From positions 2,853,501 to 2,917,500 of the forward strand of contig NZ_JAVIWJ010000001.1 in the NCBI RefSeq assembly GCF_034314105.1: a DNA stretch of 64,000 bases. The letters are read 5' to 3'. This document shows, in pieces, positions 8,968 to 17,645 of the stretch (position 1 is its first letter; each line of letters opens with the position of its first letter). The notes beneath the pieces were generated by a model. That model saw only the letters and a program-made list of their open reading frames with translations, was not told the DNA's origin and searched no databases. A program made the translations under genes and the position numbers. This DNA is from Pseudomonas sp. AB6 (GTDB lineage: Bacteria; Pseudomonadota; Gammaproteobacteria; Pseudomonadales; Pseudomonadaceae).

Positions 8968-9360
8968 TCAAGCGATCTGAGCTTTAGATGCCACACTGTC
9001 GAAAGTATCCGGATCCAGCGCGTCGGCCTGTTCGTCCAGCACCTGACGCGGGTGGTCATTACCCGGAATGCTACTGTCCAGCAGGGCCAAAAGACTGGCA
9101 CCACGCGGGGTCAGGATGAAATTTTCACCGCTACCACCCTCTTCTTCTGGGCGGGTTTCGATAAAGCCTCGCTTGAACAACAGTGACTCGTAATCAGCCG
9201 CCAACGCTTTGAGCTCATCCAGATTGCCGACCGGCGAGCCTTCCGCGTCCAGTGCAGCAGCGTGTTGCTCCGCATAAGCGCGCGGGGCGAAACTTTTGCC
9301 TGAACCATTTTGTACTTCGTGGAGCAGGCGCTCGATAAGACCCCAGTTATAGTCCGTCAT
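8968..9360 (-). CDS. Conserved hypothetical protein, possible winged-helix regulator
   Basis: The 130-residue product begins MTDYNWGLIERLLHEVQNGS and contains YESLLFKRGFIETRPEEEGG...ENFILTPRGASLLALLDSS. The order helix, helix, then a strand-turn-strand 'wing' ending in LTPRGxxLL resembles small winged-helix DNA-binding domains (DUF2513-like). Pseudomonas homologues are sometimes called transcriptional regulators. The last 40 residues (HPRQVLDEQADALDP...) are acidic. GGAGG stands nine bases before the ATG. DNA binding is inferred only from the pattern. Confidence 0.7.
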   Translation of the reverse strand: MTDYNWGLIERLLHEVQNGSGKSFAPRAYAEQHAAALDAEGSPVGNLDELKALAADYESLLFKRGFIETRPEEEGGSGENFILTPRGASLLALLDSSIPGNDHPRQVLDEQADALDPDTFDSVASKAQIA

Positions 9361-9537
9361 GATTTTTTACCTCCATCCGCATGGGTAATGACCCGTGACC
9401 ACTGGCCATCGGGTTGTGCACTCATGGGTGTGACTCGCTCCTGCGACGGCCGTTCAGCATCAACGACGTATGCGCGCGCTGAACTTTTGTCAGATCAAAA
9501 CCCTCAATCTGATAAGCACCCAGAACAGAGGCAGACC

Positions 9538-9813
9538 ATGAAGACCCTGCTGAGCATCACCACCGCTCTCGCGTTGCTGTCAGCCATTCCGGCATTGGCG
9601 TGCACGCCCGAGGAGGCCACAGCCAAACGTGCGCAACTGGCCGAGGAGATCCATAAACTAACGGAGCAAAACCCTGAGAAGGCTAAGGAAATGAATCAAC
9701 AGCTTCAGGACATGAATTTGGACACCGCCAGCAAAGACCTGCCGGACAAATGCCAATTGATCGATCAGCGGCTCAAAGACCTGGAGACCGCAGCGAAGAA
9801 AGCGGACGGTTGA
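9538..9813 (+). CDS. Small exported protein (91 aa)
   Basis: Starts MKTLLSITTALALLSAIPALA, a clean Sec signal peptide cleaved after ALA. The mature ~70 residues are charged and helical (TPEEATAKRAQLAEEIHKLT...) with two cysteines, near the start and after DLPDK, that could form a disulfide. Similar small periplasmic proteins occur in many pseudomonads without known function. The earlier in-frame start at base 9310 is not plausible because it would bury the signal peptide. Confidence 0.75.
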   Translation: MKTLLSITTALALLSAIPALACTPEEATAKRAQLAEEIHKLTEQNPEKAKEMNQQLQDMNLDTASKDLPDKCQLIDQRLKDLETAAKKADG

Positions 9814-9830
9814 CCTGCCATTCGCTTATA

Positions 9831-9865
9831 AAAAAACCGGCGCATTTTAAACGCGCCGGTTTTTT
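9831..9865. terminator. Bidirectional terminator
   Basis: A stem of ACCGGCGC / GCGCCGGT is flanked by A6 on the left and T6 on the right, so it can terminate transcripts from both sides: the small exported protein (plus) and the DEAD-box helicase (minus), which converge here. Confidence 0.9.
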
Positions 9866-9878
9866 AGTCGCGAATTAC

Positions 9879-11228
9879 TTATTCCGCAGCAGGCTCTTGC
9901 GGCTTACGTTTCTTCAACGGTGCTTTACCGTCTGCACTGACCAACGACAACGCATCGGTTTTTGGCCGGTTAGTGATCTTGCGTTTGGTCGGCGACTTGG
10001 CGCTGCCTTTTTTATCAGCCTTCTTGTCGCCGGCTTTAACCTTCTTCTTGACGCCAACAGCCTTGCCCGATGCCTTGACCTTCTTAGGTCCGCCGTAAGT
10101 GCCTTTGACTTCCTTGATGGTGCGACGCTCGAAGCTCTGCTTCAGGTAACGTTCGACGCTGGACATCAGGTTCCAGTCGCCATGGCAGATCAGGGAAATC
10201 GCCAGACCTTCGCCACCGGCACGACCGGTACGACCGATACGGTGTACATAATCGTCACCGCTGCGGGGCATGTCGAAGTTGATGACCATGTCCAGACCAT
10301 CAACGTCCAGACCACGGGCTGCAACATCAGTCGCGACCAGGATCTTCACGCCGCCCTGCTTCAGACGATCGATGGCCAATTTGCGGTCTTTCTGGTCCTT
10401 GTCGCCGTGTAGCACGAACGCTTTATATTCCAGCGCCACCAGACGACCGTAAAGGCGATCGGCCATGGCACGGGTATTGGTGAAAATGATCGCTTTCTGG
10501 TAAGTCTCATTAGCCAAGAGCCAATGGACGATTTTTTCTTTATGACTATTGTGGTCAGCGGTGATGATTTGCTGACGGGTACCTGGGGCTAATTCACTGA
10601 TGCTGTTGACCTGCAAGTGCTGCGGATCAGTCAGCACCCGACCAATCATTTCACGCAGACCGGCGCCACCGGTGGTCGCCGAGAACAGCAGGGTTTGCTG
10701 ACGGTTTTTACATTCACCAGCCAAGCGTTCAACGTCTTCGGCAAACCCCATGTCCAGCATGCGATCCGCTTCGTCGAGAATCAGCAACTCGACTTGGGAC
10801 AGATCCAGATTACCGGCATTGAGCTGCTCAAGCAGACGCCCCGGGGTACCGATCAAAATGTCCGGTACCTTACGCAGCATAGCGGCCTGGACTTTAAAGT
10901 CCTCACCGCCAGTGATCAGGCCGGATTTGATGAAAGTGAACTGAGAGAAACGCTCAACTTCCTTTAGGGTCTGCTGCGCGAGCTCGCGGGTGGGCAACAG
11001 GATCACGGCGCGGATATCTACGCGAACCTTGGCCGGGCCCATCAGGCGGTTAAGCATTGGCAATACGAAAGCCGCGGTTTTACCACTACCCGTTTGCGCA
11101 GTCACCCGCAGGTCACGCCCTTCGAGTGCCAGCGGAATGGCCGCTGCTTGCACAGGCGTGGGCTCGATAAAATTAAGCTCGGCCACGGCTTTAAGCAGGC
11201 GTTCGTGCAGGGCGAATTGGGAAAACAC
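9879..11228 (-). CDS. DEAD-box ATP-dependent RNA helicase
   Basis: The 449-residue product has the Q-motif FIEPTPVQAAAIPLAL (about 17-32), motif I AQTGSGKTAAF (about 44-54), motif II LDEADRMLDMG, motif III FSATT, and motif VI HRIGRTGRAGGEG. A lysine-rich tail (about residues 370-449) with stretches such as KKKVKAGDKKADKKGSAK probably adds RNA affinity. It belongs to the RhlE/SrmB-like group; such helicases unwind rRNA or mRNA structures, especially in the cold. The start is a GTG (VFSQFALHERLLKAV), the usual beginning of this family, although the frame is open another 40 codons upstream. Confidence 0.92.
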   Translation of the reverse strand: MFSQFALHERLLKAVAELNFIEPTPVQAAAIPLALEGRDLRVTAQTGSGKTAAFVLPMLNRLMGPAKVRVDIRAVILLPTRELAQQTLKEVERFSQFTFIKSGLITGGEDFKVQAAMLRKVPDILIGTPGRLLEQLNAGNLDLSQVELLILDEADRMLDMGFAEDVERLAGECKNRQQTLLFSATTGGAGLREMIGRVLTDPQHLQVNSISELAPGTRQQIITADHNSHKEKIVHWLLANETYQKAIIFTNTRAMADRLYGRLVALEYKAFVLHGDKDQKDRKLAIDRLKQGGVKILVATDVAARGLDVDGLDMVINFDMPRSGDDYVHRIGRTGRAGGEGLAISLICHGDWNLMSSVERYLKQSFERRTIKEVKGTYGGPKKVKASGKAVGVKKKVKAGDKKADKKGSAKSPTKRKITNRPKTDALSLVSADGKAPLKKRKPQEPAAE

Positions 11229-11543
11229 GGGTGTTACCTCGACGAAAAACAAAAAAACAGTCGCATAGATTAACGGTTTCGAGCGACGAGGCCGAGTTTC
11301 TTTACTGAAAGAACACTTCTTTGTTGCTAAACGAACCGTCTCGGCCACAAAAATGGGCGCTTAACCGTTCAAAACATCATGCCAAGCAATGCCCCTAAGA
11401 GAGCGTGATGCCGGGGAGGAGAAAGGTAGACATGATCACATCGATTAAAAACCGTGAATATTCGCTCCGAATCATCAAAAAATTGTTTTATTAAAAAGGG
11501 GGCATTACTCTCGTTAAAGCACCAAACATGCCCCGAACGTGGT
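11229..11543 (-). promoter_or_regulatory. Long leader region of the DEAD-box helicase gene
   Basis: About 315 bp without a convincing gene separate the helicase start from the next gene. Near 11290-11296 and 11340-11346 lie complementary heptamers (GGCCGAG / CTCGGCC) that could close a stem over about 43 nt, inside the probable 5' untranslated part. Bacterial RNA helicase genes often have long structured leaders used for autoregulation. The stem is visible; any regulatory role is inference. Confidence 0.35.
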
Positions 11544-11858
11544 TTATTTTGCTACGCAAGTCAGATTAATCCGGAGCTTTATAATACTGCGGGTGAATTT
11601 CGCCGAAGCGTCTACGCTCGCTTTCGCGGGGAGTTGCACCCGACGAGTGCGCGGCGACTCCGGGCCGTTGATGAACACCACGGTGCACTCGGCAGCGTTG
11701 TCGCCGTAGTTGTTCAGCTTAATGGAGCCCAAGTTGTAATCCGTGTCGTAGCTGGTGTAATCGATACTGACACCCGTGAGGTGTTTTTCTACGTCTATCG
11801 GGTACGCAAATGCAGTGATGGGCAGCAGTGCCAACAAAACACAACAGAACTTCTTCAT
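11544..11858 (-). CDS. Small exported protein (104 aa)
   Basis: Begins MKKFCCVLLALLPITAFA, a Sec signal peptide (cleavage after AFA). The mature domain is beta-rich with GSIKLNNYGDNAAECTVVFINGPESPR and two cysteines (AAEC and LTC near the end) likely to pair in the periplasm. The Pseudomonas family is sometimes mislabelled as a phosphoglycerate kinase, which this is not. Function unknown. It is divergent from the LysR gene, with 50 bp between start codons. Confidence 0.75.
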   Translation of the reverse strand: MKKFCCVLLALLPITAFAYPIDVEKHLTGVSIDYTSYDTDYNLGSIKLNNYGDNAAECTVVFINGPESPRTRRVQLPAKASVDASAKFTRSIIKLRINLTCVAK

Positions 11859-11908
11859 TGGGCATTCTCCGTTTTTGAGGTGCCACTTTAGGGCAATAGG
11901 ATCGAATC

Positions 11909-12832
11909 ATGAAAGCGCCCCGCGTGACCCTTGATCAATGGCGCATATTACAAGCGGTGGTTGACCATGGCGGCTTCGCTCAAGCCGCCGAAGCCTTGCA
12001 TCGTTCCCAGTCATCGGTGAGCTACACCGTAGCGCGTATGCAGGATCAGCTTGGCGTTCCGCTATTGCGCATCGAAGGCCGTAAAGCCGTGCTCACAGAT
12101 GCAGGCGGGGTGCTGCTTCGCCGCTCCCGACAACTGGTCAAACAGGCCAGTCAGCTAGAAGACCTTGCACATCATATGGAGCAGGGCTGGGAAGCAGAAG
12201 TGCGACTGGTGGTCGACGCCGCTTACCCCAACGCGCGGTTGGTGCGTGCGCTAACGGCGTTCATGCCGCAAAGTCGGGGCTGCCGCGTGCGGTTGCGTGA
12301 GGAAGTGCTGTCCGGCGTGGAAGAAGTGCTACTTGAAGGGGTTGCTGACCTGGCCATCAGTGGCTTTAGTATTCCTGGAAATCTGGGCAGCGAGTTGAGC
12401 GCCGTGGAATTCGTCGCGGTAGCCCACCCGGAACATCCGTTGCACCAAATGCACCGCGAGCTGACATTTCAGGACTTGGAGAGCCAACTGCAAGTCGTGA
12501 TTCGTGACTCCGGCCGCTCTCAACCCCGCGATGTTGGCTGGCTCGGGGCCGAACAACGCTGGACAGTCGGCAGCCTGGCAACCGCCGCAACATTCGTCAG
12601 CAGCGGTCTCGGATTTGCCTGGTTGCCACGGCACCTGATCGAACGTGAGCTTAAAGACAGTCTGCTCAAAGCCCTTCCACTCGACCAAGGCGGTAGTCGT
12701 CACCCAGTCTTTTACCTTTACGCGAACAAGGACAAACCATCAGGACCAGCGACGCAGATCCTCATTGATCTAATTCGTAATTTCGACACGGGGCCGCTGA
12801 CTGCGGGGTTCCCCACACCGCTACAGGGTTGA
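11909..12832 (+). CDS. LysR family transcriptional regulator
   Basis: The 307-residue product has an N-terminal winged HTH (TLDQWRILQAVVDHGGFAQAAEALHRSQSSVSYTVARMQ, about residues 7-45) and a C-terminal periplasmic-binding-like effector domain (from about residue 95, including DLAISGF, the usual core-strand motif). LysR regulators of this type normally bind a small ligand and control adjacent genes. Possible targets are the divergent small exported gene and the downstream alpha/beta hydrolase, which starts 13 bp after the stop and is probably cotranscribed. Confidence 0.9.
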   Translation: MKAPRVTLDQWRILQAVVDHGGFAQAAEALHRSQSSVSYTVARMQDQLGVPLLRIEGRKAVLTDAGGVLLRRSRQLVKQASQLEDLAHHMEQGWEAEVRLVVDAAYPNARLVRALTAFMPQSRGCRVRLREEVLSGVEEVLLEGVADLAISGFSIPGNLGSELSAVEFVAVAHPEHPLHQMHRELTFQDLESQLQVVIRDSGRSQPRDVGWLGAEQRWTVGSLATAATFVSSGLGFAWLPRHLIERELKDSLLKALPLDQGGSRHPVFYLYANKDKPSGPATQILIDLIRNFDTGPLTAGFPTPLQG

Positions 12833-12845
12833 CCAGGAGATCACC

Positions 12846-13646
12846 ATGGCCTTTTTTGAGCATGACGGTTGTTCGTTGCACTACGAAGAGTATGGCCAAG
12901 GTTCGCCACTGCTGTTGGTGCATGGACTGGGTTCCAGCTGCCTGGACTGGGAATACCAGATCCCGGTACTGTCCGCGCGTTACCGGGTCATCGCAATGGA
13001 CGTACGCGGTCACGGGCGCTCGGACAAACCCAACGAGCGCTACAGCATCCCCGGCTTTAGCGCTGATCTAGAAGCGTTGATCGAGCATTTGCAGTTGGGA
13101 CCGGTGCACTTGGTCGGACTGTCCATGGGCGCGATGATCGGTTTTCAACTGGCCGTCGATCAGCCGCAAATGCTCAAAAGCCTGTGTATCGTCAATAGTG
13201 GTCCGCAAGTCAAAATCAAATACGCCTCAGACCTGCTGCAATGGGCCAAGCGCTGGGGCTTGGGTCGCTTGCTGAGCATGCGGGTCATCGGCATAGGCCT
13301 GGGTAAGAACCTGTTTCCCAACCCCGAACAGGCTGATCTACGACGCAAAATTTCCGAGCGGTGGGCCAAAAACGACAAACGCGCTTACCTGGCGAGCTTT
13401 GATGCGATCGTCGGTTGGGGGGTAATGAGCAAGTTATCGCGCATCACTTGCCCGACGTTGGTCATCAGTGCCGATCACGACTACACACCCGTCGCCCTTA
13501 AGAAAATCTACGTTCGTTTAATCCGAGGCGCTCGATTGGTTGTGATCAACGATTCGCGCCATGCGACGCCACTGGATCAACCCGAGGTATTTAACCAAAC
13601 GCTGCTCGAATTTCTCGACGCCGCAGAGGCTCCTTCCCACCCCTGA
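12846..13646 (+). CDS. Alpha/beta hydrolase
   Basis: The 266-residue protein shows the full alpha/beta-hydrolase pattern: oxyanion loop LLVHGLGSSCLDW (about 22-34), nucleophile elbow GLSMGA (Ser near residue 92), acid in VISADHDYTPV (about 213-223), and catalytic His in NDSRHATPLDQP (about 239-250). It resembles 3-oxoadipate enol-lactonase/haloperoxidase-type esterases. GGAG precedes the ATG, and the gene follows the LysR gene closely. Substrate unknown. Confidence 0.88.
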   Translation: MAFFEHDGCSLHYEEYGQGSPLLLVHGLGSSCLDWEYQIPVLSARYRVIAMDVRGHGRSDKPNERYSIPGFSADLEALIEHLQLGPVHLVGLSMGAMIGFQLAVDQPQMLKSLCIVNSGPQVKIKYASDLLQWAKRWGLGRLLSMRVIGIGLGKNLFPNPEQADLRRKISERWAKNDKRAYLASFDAIVGWGVMSKLSRITCPTLVISADHDYTPVALKKIYVRLIRGARLVVINDSRHATPLDQPEVFNQTLLEFLDAAEAPSHP

Positions 13647-13801
13647 TCACGCTATGGATAGGCGTCGTCATGCACCTATCCGTTACGACTAGCCGCCCGG
13701 CACTGTCCAAAAAAAACGAAACGTGCTTACCTTGTGCGCCTGATAACACCCCTGTGCATCGCTGTTGCCCAGTCAAAACCACTACCCGGGATTACTGACA
13801 C

Positions 13802-14371
13802 ATGTTGAAAAAAATCGCCTTTGCCGCTTGTTCGCTACTGTTTGCCGCCAACTTGATGGCTGCACAACCGACCGGCAAGCCTACTCATGTATTGCTGACC
13901 ACCGACATGGGGCAGATCGAAATTGAGCTTGAAGACACTAAAGCGCCAATCAGCACCCGGAATTTCCTTGGCTACGTCGACAGCGGCTTCTACAGCAACA
14001 CCATCTTTCACCGGGTCATCCCAGGGTTCATGATTCAGGGCGGTGGCTTTACCTCATCGATGATGCAAAAGCCGACCAAAGACCCGATTCAAAACGAAGC
14101 GGGTAACGGTCTGCATAATGTGCGGGGCACGATTGCCATGGCGCGTACATCGGATGTGAACTCGGCCACTAGCCAGTTTTTTATTAACCACCGTGACAAC
14201 GATTCCCTGGACAGCACTCCAGGTCGTATCGGTTACGCCGTATTTGGCAAGGTGGTCAAGGGCATGGATGTGGTCGACATGATTGCGCAAACGCCAACTG
14301 GCACCAAACAAGGCATGCAGAACGTGCCTAACGTGCCAATACTGATCAAATCCGCTAAACGCATCGACTGA
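13802..14371 (+). CDS. ppiA: Periplasmic cyclophilin-type peptidyl-prolyl isomerase
   Basis: Catalyses cis-trans isomerisation of proline bonds during folding in the periplasm. A signal peptide ([20 protein letters not shown], cleavage after LMA) precedes a complete bacterial cyclophilin domain. It includes [19 protein letters not shown] (catalytic Arg, Phe, Gln), [21 protein letters not shown], and [15 protein letters not shown]. At 189 residues it matches PpiA/RotA. It stands alone between the hydrolase and the ABC exporter. Confidence 0.93.
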   Translation: MLKKIAFAACSLLFAANLMAAQPTGKPTHVLLTTDMGQIEIELEDTKAPISTRNFLGYVDSGFYSNTIFHRVIPGFMIQGGGFTSSMMQKPTKDPIQNEAGNGLHNVRGTIAMARTSDVNSATSQFFINHRDNDSLDSTPGRIGYAVFGKVVKGMDVVDMIAQTPTGTKQGMQNVPNVPILIKSAKRID

Positions 14372-14484
14372 ACAAATCCGCATCGAGCTGTGTGAAACCC
14401 GCGTGAGTAGACGTGGTTTCATTCGGTTGGATGAGGGCGTTTTCTACCTGTAAGGAGAGCCCGCTGCGGTGGGCGTCAGCCCCA

Positions 14485-16317
14485 ATGTTTTATCGCCGCT
14501 TCGAGCAACTAATCGATATTTTCCGTGACGCCCCTACGGTGGCTCCTCCGAGTAAAGTCTTCTCGTTCTATGTCTACTACCTGCGACAGGTCTGGCCCAG
14601 CTTTGCGGCATTGCTTATCGTCGGGCTCATTGGTGCGCTGATCGAAGTGGCATTGTTCAGTTACCTGAGTCGCATTATCGACCTGGCCCAAGGCGTACCG
14701 GACCCAAACTTCTTTAGCGTGCACCGTAGTGAACTGATCTGGATGATGGTCGTGACGCTCTTGTTCCGTCCGATTTTTGTCGGCCTACACGACCTATTGG
14801 TTCATCAAACCATCAGCCCTGGCATGACCAGCATGATTCGCTGGCAAAACCACAGTTACGTTCTCAAGCAGAGCATCAACTTTTTCCAGAACGATTTCGC
14901 CGGACGCATTGCCCAGCGGATCATGCAGACTGGCAACTCGTTACGTGACTCGGCGGTGCAAGCGGTGGACGCGTTGTGGCATGTGTTGATCTACGCCATC
15001 GGCTCGCTGGTGCTATTCGCCGAAGCTGATTGGAGACTGATGATTCCGTTGCTGACGTGGATCGTTTTGTACATTCTGGCGTTGTGGTACTTCGTACCTC
15101 GGGTCAAAGAACGCTCGGTGGTGTCTTCAGAGGCGCGCTCCAAGCTAATGGGGCGCATTGTCGACGGCTACACCAACATCGCGACCCTCAAGCTGTTCGC
15201 GCACACCAATTTCGAGCAGCAATACGCCCGCGAAGCAATAAGCGAACAAACGGAAAAAACCCAACTCGCTGGCCGCGTAGTCACAGAGATGGACACGGTG
15301 ATCACCAGTCTGAACGGCGTCTTGATTGTCACCACCACGGGGCTGGCTCTGTGGTTATGGACGCAATCCTCGATCACCGTAGGCGCCATCGCTTTGGCTA
15401 CTGGGCTGGCGATTCGTATCGTCAACATGTCGGGATGGATCATGTGGGTGGTCAACGGCATTTTTGAAAACATCGGTATGGTACAGGACGGTCTAAAAAC
15501 CATCGCCCAGCCCGTCAGTGTGACTGACCGCGATAAAGCGCCAAATCTGAATGTGGAGCGCGGCGGTGTGAAATTTGAAAACGTCGATTTCCACTACGGT
15601 AAAAGCAGCGGGATCATTGGCGGCTTGAATTTAAACATCAAGCCTGGGGAAAAAATTGGTTTGATTGGTCCGTCCGGGGCGGGGAAGTCAACACTGGTTA
15701 ACCTGCTACTGCGTCTGTATGACCTGCAAGGTGGGCGAATCCTGATTGATGGGCAGGATATTTCGCACGTCGCACAGGAAAGCCTGCGTGAACGCGTCGG
15801 CATGATTACTCAGGACACCTCGTTGTTGCATCGATCAATCCGCGACAACTTGCTGTATGGCAAACCGGACGCCACCGATGCCGAGTTATGGGAGGCCGCT
15901 CGCAAAGCCCGGGCCGATGAATTTATTCCACTGCTGTCCGACGCCGAAGGCCGCACCGGCTTTGATGCCCATGTCGGCGAGCGCGGAGTGAAGCTGTCTG
16001 GCGGACAACGTCAGCGCATCGCCATCGCCCGGGTGTTGCTTAAGGACGCGCCGATTCTGATCATGGACGAGGCGACGTCAGCGCTGGACTCGGAAGTTGA
16101 AGCAGCGATCCAAGAGAGCCTTGAAACCTTAATGCAGGGCAAGACCGTCATCGCCATTGCGCACCGCCTGTCGACCATCGCCCGAATGGACCGCCTAGTG
16201 GTGTTGGAGATGGGACATATTGCTGAAAGCGGCACCCACGCTGAGCTGCTGGCCCACGGCGGTTTGTACGCACGACTGTGGCAACACCAGACGGGTGGGT
16301 TTGTCGGGATTGATTGA
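14485..16317 (+). CDS. ABC exporter, fused membrane and ATPase domains
   Basis: The 610-residue half-transporter has a six-helix type 1 exporter membrane domain (about residues 30-330) followed by an ATPase domain with Walker A GPSGAGKST (about 391-399), Q-loop GMITQDTSLLHRSI, signature LSGGQRQRIAIARV and Walker B ILIMDEATSALDSE, then the H-loop IAHRLST. It belongs to the MsbA-like multidrug/lipid exporter group and would work as a homodimer in the inner membrane. The ATG chosen gives MFYRRFEQLIDIFRD, the usual start of the Pseudomonas family; the frame is open 24 codons further. Substrate unknown. Confidence 0.9.
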   Translation: MFYRRFEQLIDIFRDAPTVAPPSKVFSFYVYYLRQVWPSFAALLIVGLIGALIEVALFSYLSRIIDLAQGVPDPNFFSVHRSELIWMMVVTLLFRPIFVGLHDLLVHQTISPGMTSMIRWQNHSYVLKQSINFFQNDFAGRIAQRIMQTGNSLRDSAVQAVDALWHVLIYAIGSLVLFAEADWRLMIPLLTWIVLYILALWYFVPRVKERSVVSSEARSKLMGRIVDGYTNIATLKLFAHTNFEQQYAREAISEQTEKTQLAGRVVTEMDTVITSLNGVLIVTTTGLALWLWTQSSITVGAIALATGLAIRIVNMSGWIMWVVNGIFENIGMVQDGLKTIAQPVSVTDRDKAPNLNVERGGVKFENVDFHYGKSSGIIGGLNLNIKPGEKIGLIGPSGAGKSTLVNLLLRLYDLQGGRILIDGQDISHVAQESLRERVGMITQDTSLLHRSIRDNLLYGKPDATDAELWEAARKARADEFIPLLSDAEGRTGFDAHVGERGVKLSGGQRQRIAIARVLLKDAPILIMDEATSALDSEVEAAIQESLETLMQGKTVIAIAHRLSTIARMDRLVVLEMGHIAESGTHAELLAHGGLYARLWQHQTGGFVGID

Positions 16318-16332
16318 TGCAGGAGCGTTTGC

Positions 16333-16390
16333 TTCCCGAATAAATTCGGTCCCACAGCAAAACAGCCGTGGGACCGAATTTATTCGGGAA
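16333..16390. repeat. REP-type perfect inverted repeat, 23-bp arms
   Basis: Two perfectly complementary 23-base arms (left from TTCCCGAATAAATTC, right starting GTGGGACCGAATTTATTC) enclose a 12-nt spacer, between the ABC exporter stop and the stop of the converging FemAB-like gene. The right arm recurs exactly at 36161-36183. This is a REP/BIME-like palindrome rather than a simple terminator, since neither side has a T-run. Confidence 0.85.
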
Positions 16391-16416
16391 AGCGTCTGAC
16401 CAGACTCCCTACAAGC

Positions 16417-17541
16417 CTAAACCTGCCGATAGGGCAATGCCGCCCGAGCCTCTTCTGCGTAGGCCAAAATGCCAACCCGCTCTTGCTTGAGAAAGTCGCT
16501 AACCGCCGACTTCAATCCCGGATGCGCCAAATAATGCCAGGAGTGAGTGATAACCGGTTCAAACCCGCGAATCAGCTTGTGCTCACCCTGCGCCCCGGCA
16601 TCAAAGCGCTGAAAGCCCTTGTCTATGGCGTACTCCATACCTTGGTAGAAACAGGTCTCGAAATGCAGGCGGTCGAATTCCGCCAAGCATCCCCAATACC
16701 GCCCGTAAAAGCTGTCACCGCCCACCAGGCTGAAGGCCATCGCCACCGGACGCGTGCCTTGTTTGGCAAGTACCACGCGAATCGCCTCGGGCATGCGTTG
16801 CGCCAATAGACTGAAGAATTCTCGGGTCAGGTATGGTGACTGCCGACGAACCGCATAGGTATTGGCATAGCAGGCGTAGATAAAATCCCACTGCACCTCG
16901 CTTAGTTGATGGCCTTCGAGCCATTCAAACTCAATACCCTGCCCCGCCACCTGTTCGCGCTCCTTGCGCATTTGCTTGCGCTTACGCGAACTCAAGGCAT
17001 CCAGAAAATCCTGAAAGTCCCGGTACCCACGGTTTTGCCAATGAAACTGACAGCCCAAACGCTGCATCCAGCCGGGCTCCTGCGCCAGCAACGCGTCAGC
17101 CACCGGATCGGTGAAGTTGATATGAACGCTTGAGAGTTCTTCAATTTCGATGTAGCCAGGCAAGCTCTGCAACAGATCTATCGCGGCTTCAGGCGTAGCC
17201 GACAGTAATCGTGGCCCGCTCACCGGGCTGAACGGCACCGCCACCAACAGCTTGGGGTAATACGCGATGCCCGCACGCTCACAGGCTTCAGCCCAGCCAT
17301 GATCGAACACGTACTCACCGTAGGAGTGCCACTTTCGATAGCCGGGCAACGCTGCAATCAGTTGCCCATCTTCGTAATGCAACAGATGCTCTGCACTCCA
17401 GCCCGAACGTGGCCCAAGGCTGCCGCTGTCTTCCAGGGCACTGAGAAACGCGTGCCGCAAAAAAGGTTGGCCGTTGGGCACCAAGGCGTCCCATAACGCC
17501 GGAGCCAGCGCCGATAAACTGTCCAAACGTTGTAACGGCAT
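16417..17541 (-). CDS. FemAB/GNAT-like protein (DUF482 type)
   Basis: The 374-residue product begins MPLQRLDSLSALAPALWDAL and matches the family once called 'peptidoglycan biosynthesis' (Pfam DUF482), which has a tandem acyltransferase fold. Recognisable blocks are NGQPFLRHAFLSALEDSGS (about residues 20-38), the basic FLDALSSRKRKQMRKEREQV, and GQGEHKLIRGFEP near the C-terminus. Such proteins may transfer aminoacyl or acyl groups, but no substrate is proven. The ATG with GGAG upstream is preferred over a 27-codon extension. Confidence 0.85.
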   Translation of the reverse strand: MPLQRLDSLSALAPALWDALVPNGQPFLRHAFLSALEDSGSLGPRSGWSAEHLLHYEDGQLIAALPGYRKWHSYGEYVFDHGWAEACERAGIAYYPKLLVAVPFSPVSGPRLLSATPEAAIDLLQSLPGYIEIEELSSVHINFTDPVADALLAQEPGWMQRLGCQFHWQNRGYRDFQDFLDALSSRKRKQMRKEREQVAGQGIEFEWLEGHQLSEVQWDFIYACYANTYAVRRQSPYLTREFFSLLAQRMPEAIRVVLAKQGTRPVAMAFSLVGGDSFYGRYWGCLAEFDRLHFETCFYQGMEYAIDKGFQRFDAGAQGEHKLIRGFEPVITHSWHYLAHPGLKSAVSDFLKQERVGILAYAEEARAALPYRQV

Positions 17542-17645
17542 TAGCACTCTCCAAACATTATTGCCCGCACGCACAGCGAGTATCGCGCATTGACGCACCA
17601 AGCCGAAATAAACCGGGCACAAAAAAGTATGGTGCCGTCGCCGGA

